Source of the DNA: Flavobacterium hibisci
GTDB lineage: Bacteria; Bacteroidota; Bacteroidia; Flavobacteriales; Flavobacteriaceae
Direction of reading: 5' to 3'
DNA: 64,000 bases
NCBI RefSeq assembly: GCF_020026925.1
Contig: NZ_JAIQDW010000007.1
Location: forward strand, 62,001-126,000
Shown: in pieces, positions 9,184-18,436 of the stretch
Numbering within the stretch: the first letter of the stretch is position 1
How the letters are laid out: the number at the start of each line of letters is the position of its first letter
The notes under the pieces: model-generated
Database searches by the model: none
What the model was told of the DNA's origin: nothing
Seen by the model: only the letters and a program-made list of their open reading frames with translations
Made by a program: the position numbers and the translations under genes

Positions 9184-10296
9184 TTATTGCTTGAACTTAT
9201 CACTACTTTTTTTAAAGCTTTTAAACAATTCATCCCATCTTTTCATTATAGAATCGATTTCATATTTTCTTACACTCTCCTGAGCATTTGAACCCATTTG
9301 AATTCTCAAATTTTCATCTTCGATAAGCAGTTCCAGTTTTTGAACAAAAGAATCTACATTTTCATCTTTTATTAGAAAACCGTTCGCCCCCTCTTCAATA
9401 ATTGCTCTTGGACCAGATGGGCAATTGTAAGCTATGCAAGGCACACCAGAAACCATAGCTTCAATGAGCACCATACCGAAAGCTTCGGTTCTAGAAGTCA
9501 TTAAAAAAACAGAAGCGTCATTATAGCTATTTTGAATATCACTGGTCGGAGGAAGAAAATTTACATTATCCGAAATCTTCAAATCGTCAGCCATTTTTTG
9601 ATATTCGGATTTAACATCCAATTGTCCGTAAATATCAATTACCCAGTCCGGATGTTTCTTGACAAATCTGCTCCAAATCAGCAATAATCTATCAAGACCT
9701 TTCACATAAGGATTCATACAAACAGCCATTGCTTTTTTATTCACTAAAACAGCTTTGTTTTTTGAACTAAAACTTAAAGGATTAGGAATAACCTGAGTAT
9801 TGTTCACTCCTCTTTCTTTATCCCCTTCTTCGGTTGTAGTTACAAAACAATTAAATTTAATTATCGTTTTTTGCTTTAAAAAACGAACCAATTTAGTTCT
9901 AAACTTGTTGTATAGAGTTTCGTTTTTTTCTTTTTGATAAAAAACTGAAAAATGAGTTTCAAAAATTAAAGGAATTTCGGTCTTTATAAACCAAGGGATA
10001 AACAACCATAAAACAGCGTCGCAAACAACTATTATATCTGGTTTTTCTGTGGAAATTGTTTTTTTTATTAAGCGAATATAGCTTCTTAAAAACAACGGAT
10101 TTTTTGAAGACTCTCTAATAACATGCCATTTTATAGCCGAATCAAAATCATAAAAACAGTTGGGGTAAGAATTATTTACAGAAAGGATTTGAACTTCATA
10201 ATTCAAATGGCTTACCAAATAATTAGTTTTTAATGATACAACTCTGGAAATCCCTCCTGAATCAGTTATATCTGGAGCTATGTATAAAATTTTCAT
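9184..10296 (-). CDS. Family 4 glycosyltransferase (GT-B)
   Basis: 370 residues. N-terminal I-A-P-D-I-T-D-S-G-G-I-S and C-terminal S-R-T-E-A-F-G-M-V-L-I-E-A-M-V-S-G-V-P (the E-x7-E motif) are diagnostic of GT4 enzymes. Related to poly(glycerol-phosphate)/N-acetylgalactosamine-type retaining transferases. Its ATG overlaps the stop of the QdtA-like gene by 4 bp (ATGA), so the two are translationally coupled. Third gene of a leftward unit of transferase, ketoisomerase and transferase. Confidence 0.88.
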   Translation of the reverse strand: MKILYIAPDITDSGGISRVVSLKTNYLVSHLNYEVQILSVNNSYPNCFYDFDSAIKWHVIRESSKNPLFLRSYIRLIKKTISTEKPDIIVVCDAVLWLFIPWFIKTEIPLIFETHFSVFYQKEKNETLYNKFRTKLVRFLKQKTIIKFNCFVTTTEEGDKERGVNNTQVIPNPLSFSSKNKAVLVNKKAMAVCMNPYVKGLDRLLLIWSRFVKKHPDWVIDIYGQLDVKSEYQKMADDLKISDNVNFLPPTSDIQNSYNDASVFLMTSRTEAFGMVLIEAMVSGVPCIAYNCPSGPRAIIEEGANGFLIKDENVDSFVQKLELLIEDENLRIQMGSNAQESVRKYEIDSIMKRWDELFKSFKKSSDKFKQ

Positions 10297-10685
10297 TTTT
10301 TTGACGCCAAAAATTCATCAAAATCACGGATATAATCTTCTTCTGTATAAACCGTTGATGCCAAAACCAAACAGACTGCACCAGAAGAAAAATTCTCAAG
10401 TTCCCGCCAAGTATTATGTTTTATAAGAAGACCCTTATCAGGTTTATTTAAGGTTACGGTGCTTACTGATTTACCATCTTTAAGCACTACATCAAAACTT
10501 CCGGAAATTGCTATTAATACTTGTTGTAATTTTTTGTGTGAATGGCCTCCACGAATTGATGAACTTGGAATATCATATAAATAATAAACTCTTTTTATTT
10601 CAAATGGAATGACATCATTTTCAACAACAGCTATGTTTCCTAAACTGTTTTCTATTGTGGGAATATCAATAATTTCTATTTCCAT
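10293..10685 (-). CDS. QdtA/FdtA-type dTDP-4-keto-6-deoxyhexose 3,4-ketoisomerase (WxcM-like cupin)
   Basis: 130 residues, the normal size of the single-domain sugar 3,4-ketoisomerases. The cupin motif R-G-G-H-S-H-K-K-L-Q-Q-V near residue 45 and the following I-S-G-S-F-D-V-V-L-K-D-G are characteristic of the FdtA/QdtA/WxcM group. These convert dTDP-4-keto-6-deoxyglucose to the 3-keto sugar, the substrate of a DegT aminotransferase (one is encoded at 15610-16731). The genes for making the dTDP sugar (RmlA, RmlB) are not in this window. It overlaps the preceding transferase by 10 bp and the next by 4 bp. Family firm; 3-amino-fucose versus 3-amino-quinovose cannot be told. Confidence 0.85.
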   Translation of the reverse strand: MEIEIIDIPTIENSLGNIAVVENDVIPFEIKRVYYLYDIPSSSIRGGHSHKKLQQVLIAISGSFDVVLKDGKSVSTVTLNKPDKGLLIKHNTWRELENFSSGAVCLVLASTVYTEEDYIRDFDEFLASKK

Positions 10686-11809
10686 AATTCTTTTTTATCG
10701 TGGGAGTTTTCTATTTTCATCAAATCTAACCATTGTTTTCCAATAGTATCTAAAGAAAACTTCTGTATACTTTCCAGAGTGTTATTTTTGCAATAATTAT
10801 ATAATTCTTCATTTTCCACAAACAGATTCATGGCCTCGGTTAATTTTTGAATATTTTGATTTTCCACTAATAGCCCGTTCTGCTTATCTACAATCATTTC
10901 CCTTGGACCTGTGGGGCAATCAAAAGCTATGACAGGCGTTTCACATGCCAATGATTCTAAAATCACATTGGGCATACCTTCATTCAAACTACTTGATGCT
11001 AAAAATTTAGCCTTTTTTAAATATTTGTATGGATTATTTTCAAATCCCATCAAATGTATGTATTTTGTAACATTGTTATCTGCAGCCATTTTTTGTAATG
11101 GGATATCATTTCCCTTACCTAAAATAATAAGATGAATATCTTTTTCTGGCAAATTAGAATGTGCATAACTCCAAATTAATTTATCAAATTGCTTTAAATT
11201 ATCGTGATACTGACCAATCGCAATAACGTAATCAAATGTAATATCGATCTCTTCATTTGATCTTTCAAAGACTTCTTCTAAATTTATGGGATTAAAAATA
11301 TTGGTGACATTTGTCAAATTATACTTAGATTCAACTAATTCTTTAATTTTATCAACAATTGTAACTGTTGCATATACTTGATTAAAAATCAATCTTCCTA
11401 GCCAAGCTTTTTTTGGCATATAATACTCTAACAAAAAATTATGAACCGTTAAAATTGTCTTGGCATTATAAACAAATCTTGCTATTAAGAATTCCTGCAG
11501 CGATTTTGTTCGCGGACGAAAATCTATTATAAAATCAAAATTATTAGTTTTTAAATACCTTCTAATAAAAAGTAATCGCTTCAACTTATTGCTAAAATCA
11601 TTACTTTCATTTTTCATTAAACCCATATTAACAAGTTTGCCAGCGTAAGAATAAGTTACACCATCCAAAACAATGATATTATGAACTTCTATTCCAACTT
11701 TGTCAAAAAAAATAGACAAATTAGCCATCACTTTTTCTCCTCCACCTTCAGTAAAGCGATAACCAATTAAGGCTATCTTATATTTTTTTTTTGGTGATAT
11801 CATCTTCAA
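10676..11809 (-). CDS. Family 4 glycosyltransferase (GT-B)
   Basis: 377 residues. It has the GT4 glycine-rich start (R-F-T-E-G-G-G-E-K-V) and the C-terminal S-S-S-L-N-E-G-M-P-N-V-I-L-E-S-L-A-C-E-T-P-V donor-binding motif. The next segment, F-D-C-P-T-G-P-R-E, is shared with the paralogue at 9184-10296 (which has C-P-S-G-P-R-A), so the two probably arose from one subgroup. First gene of the leftward unit with the QdtA-like isomerase. Donor sugar unknown. Confidence 0.87.
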   Translation of the reverse strand: MKMISPKKKYKIALIGYRFTEGGGEKVMANLSIFFDKVGIEVHNIIVLDGVTYSYAGKLVNMGLMKNESNDFSNKLKRLLFIRRYLKTNNFDFIIDFRPRTKSLQEFLIARFVYNAKTILTVHNFLLEYYMPKKAWLGRLIFNQVYATVTIVDKIKELVESKYNLTNVTNIFNPINLEEVFERSNEEIDITFDYVIAIGQYHDNLKQFDKLIWSYAHSNLPEKDIHLIILGKGNDIPLQKMAADNNVTKYIHLMGFENNPYKYLKKAKFLASSSLNEGMPNVILESLACETPVIAFDCPTGPREMIVDKQNGLLVENQNIQKLTEAMNLFVENEELYNYCKNNTLESIQKFSLDTIGKQWLDLMKIENSHDKKELWK

Positions 11810-11825
11810 TTTATTATTTTAGCTT

Positions 11826-11833
11826 CAAATATA
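11826..11833 (-). promoter_or_regulatory. -7 promoter element for the leftward glycosyltransferase unit
   Basis: Leftward reading gives TATATTTG, an exact TAnnTTTG, 16 bp before the ATG. It lies in the 39-bp divergent gap to the GT2 gene at 11849. Confidence 0.5.
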
Positions 11834-11848
11834 ACATTTCTAAAAATA

Positions 11849-12757
11849 ATGCAGAACAATCCATTAGTAACTATAATTTGTTTATGCTACAATCAACAAG
11901 ATTATGTTGCTGAGAGTCTGAATTCTGTAATAAATCAAGCATATTCCCCTATCCAACTTATTATTGTTGATGATTTTAGTACTGATAATTCAACAGCTAA
12001 AATTCAATCCTGGCTACAAAATCATCCCAAAATTAAATTCATTGCAAATGAAACTAATTTAGGAAATACCAAATCTTTTAATAAAGCACTGCATTACGCT
12101 AAAGGAGAATATATTATTGACTTAGCTGCTGATGATATTTTACTGCCAAATTGTATAACGACTCAAATCAATGCTTTCAAAAACAGTCACCTTAAAAACC
12201 TTGGCGTAGTTTATGGGAATGCTGAACTAATTTCGGAAAATGGCTCATTTGATTCTTATTATTTTCCTGTAAATAATAAAAAAAAGGTTATCAAAAAAAG
12301 AATCACGGGTAATATTTATGAAAATGTGCTTTCTGATTTTTACTGTATGTGTTCCGTTTCGGCAATGATAAAAAAAAGTGTAATGGATCGTCTAAAAGGA
12401 TATGACGAATCCCTTGCTTATGAGGATTTAGATTTTTGGATAAGAGCTTCCCGAATTTATGAATTTGATTTTATTGACGAACCGATTATGCAAAAAAGAA
12501 TTGTGTCTACTTCATTAGCCACTAATTTCTATAAAAAAAGTAATGAACATACCAGAAAAATAGACTATTCTACTTATTTGATATTAAAAAAAGGAATAAA
12601 ATTAAATCGTAGCAAACAAGAAGATTTAGCCATTCAAAAAAGGGTGCATAATGGAATAATGCATTGTATTAAAAACAGAAATTATTGGTTGGTTTTAAAA
12701 AATTTAGAGTTGCGAATAATTTTGGCCTGGAGAAAAAATTTTAAAAAATATGCCTAA
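11849..12757 (+). CDS. Family 2 glycosyltransferase
   Basis: 302 residues with a GT-A Rossmann start (V-T-I-I-C-L-C-Y-N), I-V-D-D-F-S-T near residue 39 and the D-A-A-D-D-like metal site (L-A-A-D-D-I, near residue 94). Y-E-D-L-D-F-W near residue 192 is the usual catalytic ED motif. Together these mark an inverting family 2 transferase. It is the only rightward gene in the middle of the leftward polysaccharide genes, and its stop is 7 bp from that of the flippase, so it may be a later insertion into the locus; that is inference. Confidence 0.87.
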   Translation: MQNNPLVTIICLCYNQQDYVAESLNSVINQAYSPIQLIIVDDFSTDNSTAKIQSWLQNHPKIKFIANETNLGNTKSFNKALHYAKGEYIIDLAADDILLPNCITTQINAFKNSHLKNLGVVYGNAELISENGSFDSYYFPVNNKKKVIKKRITGNIYENVLSDFYCMCSVSAMIKKSVMDRLKGYDESLAYEDLDFWIRASRIYEFDFIDEPIMQKRIVSTSLATNFYKKSNEHTRKIDYSTYLILKKGIKLNRSKQEDLAIQKRVHNGIMHCIKNRNYWLVLKNLELRIILAWRKNFKKYA

Positions 12758-12764
12758 ATAAAAT

Positions 12765-14219
12765 TTATAATCCCATCTTTATTTTAAACTTTAAAAACAA
12801 TTCCCATACCTCTTCTAACTCTTTTAACTTTAATAACCAACAAATAAACAAATAAGTTACTAATCCGAGTAACGTTCCTAAAAATAGTTGAAAAACTAAA
12901 TTATTTATAAAAGCAGACATCACAAAAACACAAATTGCCATTCCGATTGTCGCAACAAAAAAAGGCAACATATCTTTAAATTGTTGTATCGGACCATACC
13001 CATAAAATTTTCCCGGAATATAGGCATTTATACAAAAAGCTAATGCTGACGCAATTACATGTCCAATTATCATAGCTTTTACTCCAAGAGGAATTGTAAT
13101 TACCATCGCCAATATCGTTAACGGCAATTTAGACAAATCTACTTTTAAGAATAGATCCGAACGCCCTATTGCATTTAACAAACTCATATTGAGCACACTC
13201 ATTGGAAAAAAAATACGTGCAAAAACCATCCATTGTAAAAGCGGAATCAGAGAAACCCATTTATCAGTAAGTAATAGTATAACAATCGGCTTTGCCAGCA
13301 ATGCAATAAGGGTAATTACCGGGATAATTAAAAAAGCTGACATTCTAATCATTTTTCTATAAATAGAAACCAGTTTTTCTTTATCGTGTTGCACTGATGT
13401 AAGAATAGGAAATGCAGCTTGTTGCAAAACACTAACAATTGTTCCTGCAGATATATCTGCAAAACTCTTGGCTCTTGTATAATATCCTAATGTAGCAGTG
13501 GTATAAAATTTTCCTAAACTAATATTATACAGATTATTTAGTACTTGAGCATACAAACCAGCTATCAGTAATTTTGAACCATATCTAAATAGTGATTTAA
13601 ATGATTTTTTTGAAAAGGCGACAGAAGGATTCCATTTGCTTAAAAACCATAACGATAATGAAGTAGCGAATGATCCTATGAGTGTTTGAATAACTAATGA
13701 CCAGACTCCATATCCATTTACAGCAGCAATTACCCCACATAATCCTCCTGTGATCATTCCAGTTACATTACTTTTTGCAATAGATTTGAAATCAATCGCA
13801 ATAGTCAATTTCGTTCGCTGAACGATTCCAAAAGCATTAAAAAAAAGAGTTAGACCTAAAACTCTTGTCAGATCTGTTAATTGTGGCTGTTTAAAAAAAG
13901 ATACTATTAAAGGAGTAGAAAAAAATAATAACAAATAAAAAAAACTGCTTACAGCTAAATTGAATACAAACAAGGTTGAAAAGTCAATATCTTTTCTTTC
14001 CTGTCTCTGAATTAAACCGGTACCTAATCCGCTTTCAATAAATGTTTGTGACAAAGCTATAAAAATGGCTAACATACCTATTAAGCCAAAATCATCAGGC
14101 ACTAAAATCCTGGCAAGAATTACGCTTACAACAAATTGCCCGAACTGAACAGCAAATTTATCAATTGCTGACCAGATAATTCCTTTTGTTGCTGTTTCTT
14201 TTAGGGAGGTATGCTGCAT
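12765..14219 (-). CDS. Wzx/WzxC-type polysaccharide flippase (MOP superfamily)
   Basis: 484 residues, almost wholly hydrophobic, with roughly 12 to 14 membrane helices. The N-terminal pattern G-x-x-W-S-A-x-x-K, then L-A-R-I-L-x-P-x-D-F-G-L-I-G and the R-Q-E-R-K-D-x-D-x-S-T-L-F-V-F-N segment, matches the PST/WzxC branch that flips lipid-linked oligosaccharides across the inner membrane. With the glycosyltransferases it marks the locus as Wzx/Wzy-type. A Wzy polymerase was not recognised here and may lie elsewhere. Confidence 0.88.
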   Translation of the reverse strand: MQHTSLKETATKGIIWSAIDKFAVQFGQFVVSVILARILVPDDFGLIGMLAIFIALSQTFIESGLGTGLIQRQERKDIDFSTLFVFNLAVSSFFYLLLFFSTPLIVSFFKQPQLTDLTRVLGLTLFFNAFGIVQRTKLTIAIDFKSIAKSNVTGMITGGLCGVIAAVNGYGVWSLVIQTLIGSFATSLSLWFLSKWNPSVAFSKKSFKSLFRYGSKLLIAGLYAQVLNNLYNISLGKFYTTATLGYYTRAKSFADISAGTIVSVLQQAAFPILTSVQHDKEKLVSIYRKMIRMSAFLIIPVITLIALLAKPIVILLLTDKWVSLIPLLQWMVFARIFFPMSVLNMSLLNAIGRSDLFLKVDLSKLPLTILAMVITIPLGVKAMIIGHVIASALAFCINAYIPGKFYGYGPIQQFKDMLPFFVATIGMAICVFVMSAFINNLVFQLFLGTLLGLVTYLFICWLLKLKELEEVWELFLKFKIKMGL

Positions 14220-14276
14220 TTAAAAATATTGTATTATTTCACTTGTTTAAATAAATTATAAAGCAAAAAAACTGTT

Positions 14277-15608
14277 TTAATTATTGAAAATTTGATTTTC
14301 TAAATATTCTAATATATTTTCTGATGCTGTTTGATTATTTTTTGGAATCAGAGTACTTTGCACAAAATTATTACGCTGTTCTTTCATCCAGTCATTTTCC
14401 TTCAGCACCACATTTTCAATAAAATCAATTACTTGTTTTTGGTTTCTGGATTGATAATGGACTGCTAATGTTTTTTCTCCAAAAGCACTCCAATAATTCA
14501 TAATCGATTCATTTCTAATCATAAAAAGTGCTGGTTTCCCTGTGATAAGATATTCTGACATAAACGAAACACTATCATGAATGAGTGCATCTGATGTTAA
14601 AAAAAGATCAATATAATAGCCATCTCCATACTGTCCATTCTCAAGATTTGCCCATTTATTAAAGTAATTATTGGTTTTTTCTTTTCCCCAATTCGGGTCA
14701 TTTTCTAATTTAACTCTTAATAAAGGATGAGGATTAAATGCAATTTGCAATTTATCCTTATACTTAATGGCTAATTCTAAAAAAAAATCGCAATACTCTA
14801 AAAAATTAGACACTTTGCTTAACTCATTCATTAAATGATGTGGTGACCATATAATTTTTTTTAAAACTGGGTTTTTATTTTTCCAAACATCCTTTTGGCT
14901 TTTTTTCATTAAAAGTAAGTCGAACCCAGGATAACCTGTTACAGTCCTGTTTATTCCTTTATTCCTTTGTTTTTCAGATGCAATTTTTTGATGAACCTCC
15001 GTTTCTGTAAAAATTTTCCAAAGCAGATTATGAAAATCTAAATTATAGGCAAATTCATAATTAACAGTCGGAATACCATAAGGTACATAACAGGTCAACG
15101 TTTTAGCGAAATTTTTTATATAAAACCTATAGTCCTGCAAACTTTCATATGGACTTGTATAAAATATAATATCGGGTGCAAAACTCTTTTTTACATCTAA
15201 ATATTTTTCTGTTTCTACATCATAAGTCCTAATGATATCATATCCTTTTTTTTTAAACGATTCGTATGATTTATTCATTTCAAAAAGCATATTTTCCTTA
15301 CCATAATTTACGACCGGACAAACAAATATTACAGGTTCAAATCTTGGATGTTGCAACATTAAATCAAAAAGTACATCGTATTTCCAGACTGATTCATGTG
15401 TCAGAAAAAAAGCAACCTTTACATTCTCTTTTTTTCTTAAGATTTCAAGTGCTTTTTTATGCCTTTTGGGTGCTTTTTTAATTAAGTATAAACTATAAAG
15501 GTTTCTAAGTTTAAGAAAATCGTATACTTTAATAAGTGAAAACCAGATTTTTTCAGGCACATATTTCTTAATTTTTAATTTTAATTCGTGTTTTTTTATA
15601 AAATCCAA
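14277..15608 (-). CDS. TagF-like (CDP-glycerol glycerophosphotransferase-like) GT-B transferase
   Basis: 443 residues without a signal peptide. The C-terminal part has the spaced elements I-W-S-P-H-H (near residue 254), F-N-P-H-P and D-A-L-I-H-D-S-V-S-F-M-S-E-Y, with K-P-A-L-F shortly after. This resembles the H-P and D-Y-S-S-x-x-x-D motifs of TagF/CDP-glycerol glycerophosphotransferases and related GT-B surface-glycan enzymes. It could add a polyol phosphate or a sugar. It starts 1 bp after the end of the aminotransferase gene, so it is in the same operon. Confidence in the fold is moderate, in substrate low. Confidence 0.6.
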   Translation of the reverse strand: MDFIKKHELKLKIKKYVPEKIWFSLIKVYDFLKLRNLYSLYLIKKAPKRHKKALEILRKKENVKVAFFLTHESVWKYDVLFDLMLQHPRFEPVIFVCPVVNYGKENMLFEMNKSYESFKKKGYDIIRTYDVETEKYLDVKKSFAPDIIFYTSPYESLQDYRFYIKNFAKTLTCYVPYGIPTVNYEFAYNLDFHNLLWKIFTETEVHQKIASEKQRNKGINRTVTGYPGFDLLLMKKSQKDVWKNKNPVLKKIIWSPHHLMNELSKVSNFLEYCDFFLELAIKYKDKLQIAFNPHPLLRVKLENDPNWGKEKTNNYFNKWANLENGQYGDGYYIDLFLTSDALIHDSVSFMSEYLITGKPALFMIRNESIMNYWSAFGEKTLAVHYQSRNQKQVIDFIENVVLKENDWMKEQRNNFVQSTLIPKNNQTASENILEYLENQIFNN

Positions 15609-15609
15609 T

Positions 15610-16731
15610 TTAATATTGATTTAAAATTTCAACAATAAAACTCACTTCAATATTTGTCAAAACCGGACTCATAGGCAAACTCAAAACCTCATTGTGTATT
15701 TTTTCAGTAATAGGAAAAGATTGCTTATTCCATTCTGAAAATGCTTTTTGTTTGTGTGGCGGAATCGGGTAGTGAATCATAGTCTGAATTCCGTTTTCTG
15801 ACAAATAATTTTGCAATTCATTCCTGTTTTCAGTTCGAATAACAAACAAATGGAAGACGTGATTGTGAGAGAAATCCCAAAATGGCAAAATTATTTTATT
15901 ATTTTTTATTTCGGTCAAATAACGTGTGGCAACTTCACGTCGTTTTTGATTATCTTCATTTAAATTAGGCAATTTCAGATTTAAAAATGCTGCCTGTAAT
16001 TCATCTAATCGTGAATTCACGCCTACAAATTCGTTATGGTATTTTTTTTGAGAACCATAATTTCGAAGCGAATAAAGCACTTTTGCCAATTGTGCATCAT
16101 TTGTAGTAATTGCGCCTCCATCTCCTAAAGCACCTAAATTTTTTCCGGGATAAAAGCTAAAAGCTGCAGTATTTGATAAGTTTCCGGATTTTTTACTTTC
16201 GGCTTTCGGCTTTCGGCTTTCGGCTAAAACAGCTCCATGTGCCTGGGCCGCATCTTCGATAACTAATAAATTATTTTGATAAGCAATTGTATTAATTTGA
16301 TTCATTTCTGCCAATTGACCATAAAGATGAACCACCAGAATAGCCCGGGTTTTTGAAGTGATTTTTTCTAAAATCAAATCCGGATTTATATTGTAAGTTT
16401 CTAATTTTGGCTCAACCAAAACCGGAATCAAATCCGCTTCTAAAATTGCCAAAATACTGGCAATATAGGTATTGGCGGGAACAATCACTTCATCTCCCTT
16501 TTGTAGTATCCCTAACTGAATATATCCTTTAAAAATTAAAACGAGTGCATCTAAACCATTTCCGACCCCTATACAATGTTTTATTCCGCAATAGCTGGCA
16601 AAATTGTTTTCAAATGCTGTGACTTCATTACCCAAAATATACCAGCCGTTTTCTAAAACCGATTTCAGTTTTGTCTGAAAAGCAGTTTCATATGGTTCGT
16701 TTATTTTCTTTAAATCTAAAAAGGAAATCAT
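15610..16731 (-). CDS. DegT/DnrJ/EryC1/StrS aminotransferase, QdtB/FdtB-like, with a 7-bp tandem repeat
   Basis: 373 residues, a PLP-dependent sugar aminotransferase. The V-G-N-G-L-D-A-L segment near residue 56, the D-A-A-Q-A-H-G segment near 160 and the Schiff-base lysine K197 in [10 protein letters not shown] are clear. QdtB/FdtB enzymes place an amino group on C3 of the keto sugar made by QdtA/FdtA, which is encoded in the same locus. Residues 170-179 are read from four tandem copies of GCCGAAA. This adds about seven residues to a loop that is shorter in the family, while the frame stays open. The start overlaps the upstream acyltransferase by 4 bp (ATGA). Confidence 0.88.
   Translation of the reverse strand: MISFLDLKKINEPYETAFQTKLKSVLENGWYILGNEVTAFENNFASYCGIKHCIGVGNGLDALVLIFKGYIQLGILQKGDEVIVPANTYIASILAILEADLIPVLVEPKLETYNINPDLILEKITSKTRAILVVHLYGQLAEMNQINTIAYQNNLLVIEDAAQAHGAVLAESRKPKAESKKSGNLSNTAAFSFYPGKNLGALGDGGAITTNDAQLAKVLYSLRNYGSQKKYHNEFVGVNSRLDELQAAFLNLKLPNLNEDNQKRREVATRYLTEIKNNKIILPFWDFSHNHVFHLFVIRTENRNELQNYLSENGIQTMIHYPIPPHKQKAFSEWNKQSFPITEKIHNEVLSLPMSPVLTNIEVSFIVEILNQY
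16197..16224 (-). repeat. Heptanucleotide tandem repeat inside the aminotransferase gene, 4 perfect copies
   Basis: On the plus strand TTTCGGC occurs four times without mismatch (16197-16203, 16204-16210, 16211-16217, 16218-16224). In the coding strand it is GCCGAAA x4. Gain or loss of one 7-bp unit would shift the frame of the gene. Confidence 0.95.
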
Positions 16732-17705
16732 ATCAAAACATCATTTAATAAACTATAATTTGAAGTTGTTACCTCATAAAAATCATGCACAATAGTATTT
16801 GCTCCAAAACTTTCTTTCCAATACGACAAGCCTTCATTGAGTTTTTTACCCTGATCTTCATTGGAAATTCCAAAATCAAAGAAACACTTATTTTTAAAGA
16901 CTTCTGAAATTAATTTATAAAATAATAAATCAAGTCCACCCAGTTCGTTTTTTTCTTTTTTACCAGAAATATACTGACTATGAGCCACTGTCTGACTTTC
17001 AAAAATAGTGGTTCCAGCCACTATAAATCCATTTTCATAAACGTTAAACTGACGGATTTGTTCAGGAAATAAAGCTTTCAGTCTGGTTATTTCTTCTAAA
17101 TTGTGTACAGGTCTCACCTGATGTTTTTGTTCCAGATTTGGAATTAATATTTCGTTCCAAAAATCAGTAAAATCGTCTACTTCTTTAATAACCAAACCAT
17201 TTTCTATTCCGGTGCTAATGCCTCTTTTTCTAATTTTAGACAGGGAATTGGATTTGGATAAATCAATAACAGCCAGAGTATCTCTTCTGATTAATTGAGC
17301 TTCTAATAAAAATAAGATGTAATTTAATTCTTCAGCAGGCTTTTGATGATAAATAGAAGGAATTAATTTTAATTGTATTTTATGAACTTTATTATTATTT
17401 AAAAAAGATAAAACACTTTTAAAAATTTGCAGGACTGAGGTCAACTTTATTTTATCATCGTAAACTAACCCACCATAAGTCAGTCCCTGATGTGAATACA
17501 GCATTTTTTCTGATATATTAGCCGGCAAAACAGCAACGAGTTTTTCTCCTTCAAAAACCATTAGGGAATAATCCTCAAAACGATCTTTGTGATATTCCAT
17601 AAAATCCCGATGAAAAAGAAACGTGGCATTTTTGGCCTGAGCAATAAAGTCATTCCATATTTTATAATCGTTTTCGGTATATTTTTTTACGGTATATTTA
17701 TTCAA
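16728..17705 (-). CDS. FemAB/GNAT-like acyltransferase of the polysaccharide locus
   Basis: 325 residues. The layout is two GNAT-like halves as in FemAB proteins: an N-terminal half with [22 protein letters not shown], and a C-terminal half with [10 protein letters not shown] followed by [11 protein letters not shown]. It lies directly before the QdtB-like aminotransferase and overlaps it by 4 bp, so it is a good candidate for acylating the 3-amino sugar, a role filled by a left-handed-beta-helix enzyme (QdtC/FdtC) in known pathways. This assignment is inferred from position. Transfer of an amino acid to another acceptor is the main alternative. Confidence 0.7.
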   Translation of the reverse strand: MNKYTVKKYTENDYKIWNDFIAQAKNATFLFHRDFMEYHKDRFEDYSLMVFEGEKLVAVLPANISEKMLYSHQGLTYGGLVYDDKIKLTSVLQIFKSVLSFLNNNKVHKIQLKLIPSIYHQKPAEELNYILFLLEAQLIRRDTLAVIDLSKSNSLSKIRKRGISTGIENGLVIKEVDDFTDFWNEILIPNLEQKHQVRPVHNLEEITRLKALFPEQIRQFNVYENGFIVAGTTIFESQTVAHSQYISGKKEKNELGGLDLLFYKLISEVFKNKCFFDFGISNEDQGKKLNEGLSYWKESFGANTIVHDFYEVTTSNYSLLNDVLI

Positions 17706-17713
17706 TTTCTTTT

Positions 17714-18319
17714 TTATTTATGATCGAATGCCGGTAGATACCATTTGAATTTTACAGCCAGTAAACGCACCGAAATTATAACAACTGAAGTCGTTAAATA
17801 TAAAATATCATTATCTAAATCTAAACTTCGCAATGCAAAAAATACAATTCCACCAAAAATACAAATCGTGGCATAAATTTCCCTTCTGAAAATGGTTGGG
17901 ATTTCAGTACATAAAATATCCCGAATTACCCCGCCAAAACAAGCGGTCATTGTTCCTAACGCAATACAAATGACCGGATGCAGACCAATTGTAATGCCTT
18001 TTTCAAGTCCGATTAAGGTAAAAACACCTAATCCGATGGTGTCAAATAAAAATAGTGAGGTACGGAGTTTATCAAATTTTTTCCTGAAAAGAATTGCCAA
18101 AATAAACCCTAAAATAATTACATACACATATTTTAAATCCAGCATCCAGGTCACAGGAGTTCTTCCTATTAAAACATCGCGAAGGGTTCCGCCGCCTACA
18201 GCTGTAACAAAGGCAATGATAAAAACACCAAACGGATCCAGTTTTTTATGCATAGCTGTTAAAGCGCCTGACATGGCAAACGCCATTGTACCGATAATAT
18301 CTAAAAGATGAAACAGCAT
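17714..18319 (-). CDS. TRIC/UPF0126 family membrane protein (trimeric intracellular cation channel family)
   Basis: 201 residues with about seven hydrophobic segments arranged as two homologous halves. The first carries G-T-M-A-F-A-M-S-G-A and G-G-G-T-L-R-D-V-L; the second carries G-x-x-x-A-x-F-G-G-V-I-R-D-I-L. These duplicated G-G-x-x-R-D motifs define the YicG/UPF0126 family. Bacterial homologues are proposed potassium-permeable channels of the TRIC fold. It sits 8 bp upstream of the acyltransferase on the same strand, probably by read-through rather than shared function. Confidence 0.85.
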   Translation of the reverse strand: MLFHLLDIIGTMAFAMSGALTAMHKKLDPFGVFIIAFVTAVGGGTLRDVLIGRTPVTWMLDLKYVYVIILGFILAILFRKKFDKLRTSLFLFDTIGLGVFTLIGLEKGITIGLHPVICIALGTMTACFGGVIRDILCTEIPTIFRREIYATICIFGGIVFFALRSLDLDNDILYLTTSVVIISVRLLAVKFKWYLPAFDHK

Positions 18320-18380
18320 TTTTTAAGTTCTCAGATTTAGATTACAAAATTTAAAAATTAATTATTCTTTGATTAAAATT

Positions 18381-18432
18381 GATACTTGACATTAGCTTTT
18401 GATATTGACATTGCAATTGATATTTGCCATTG
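18381..18432. repeat. Degenerate tandem repeat, about three units
   Basis: Three related blocks begin with GATA (18381, 18401, 18419) and contain TTGACATT, TTGACATT and TTGCCATT. They fill the gap between the RDD and TRIC-like genes. No function is apparent. Confidence 0.5.
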
Positions 18433-18436
18433 TTAT

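Noticed and set aside
17892..18311. Open frame of 139 codons opposite the TRIC-like gene
   Set aside because: The leftward frame has the duplicated family motifs; the opposite frame shows none.
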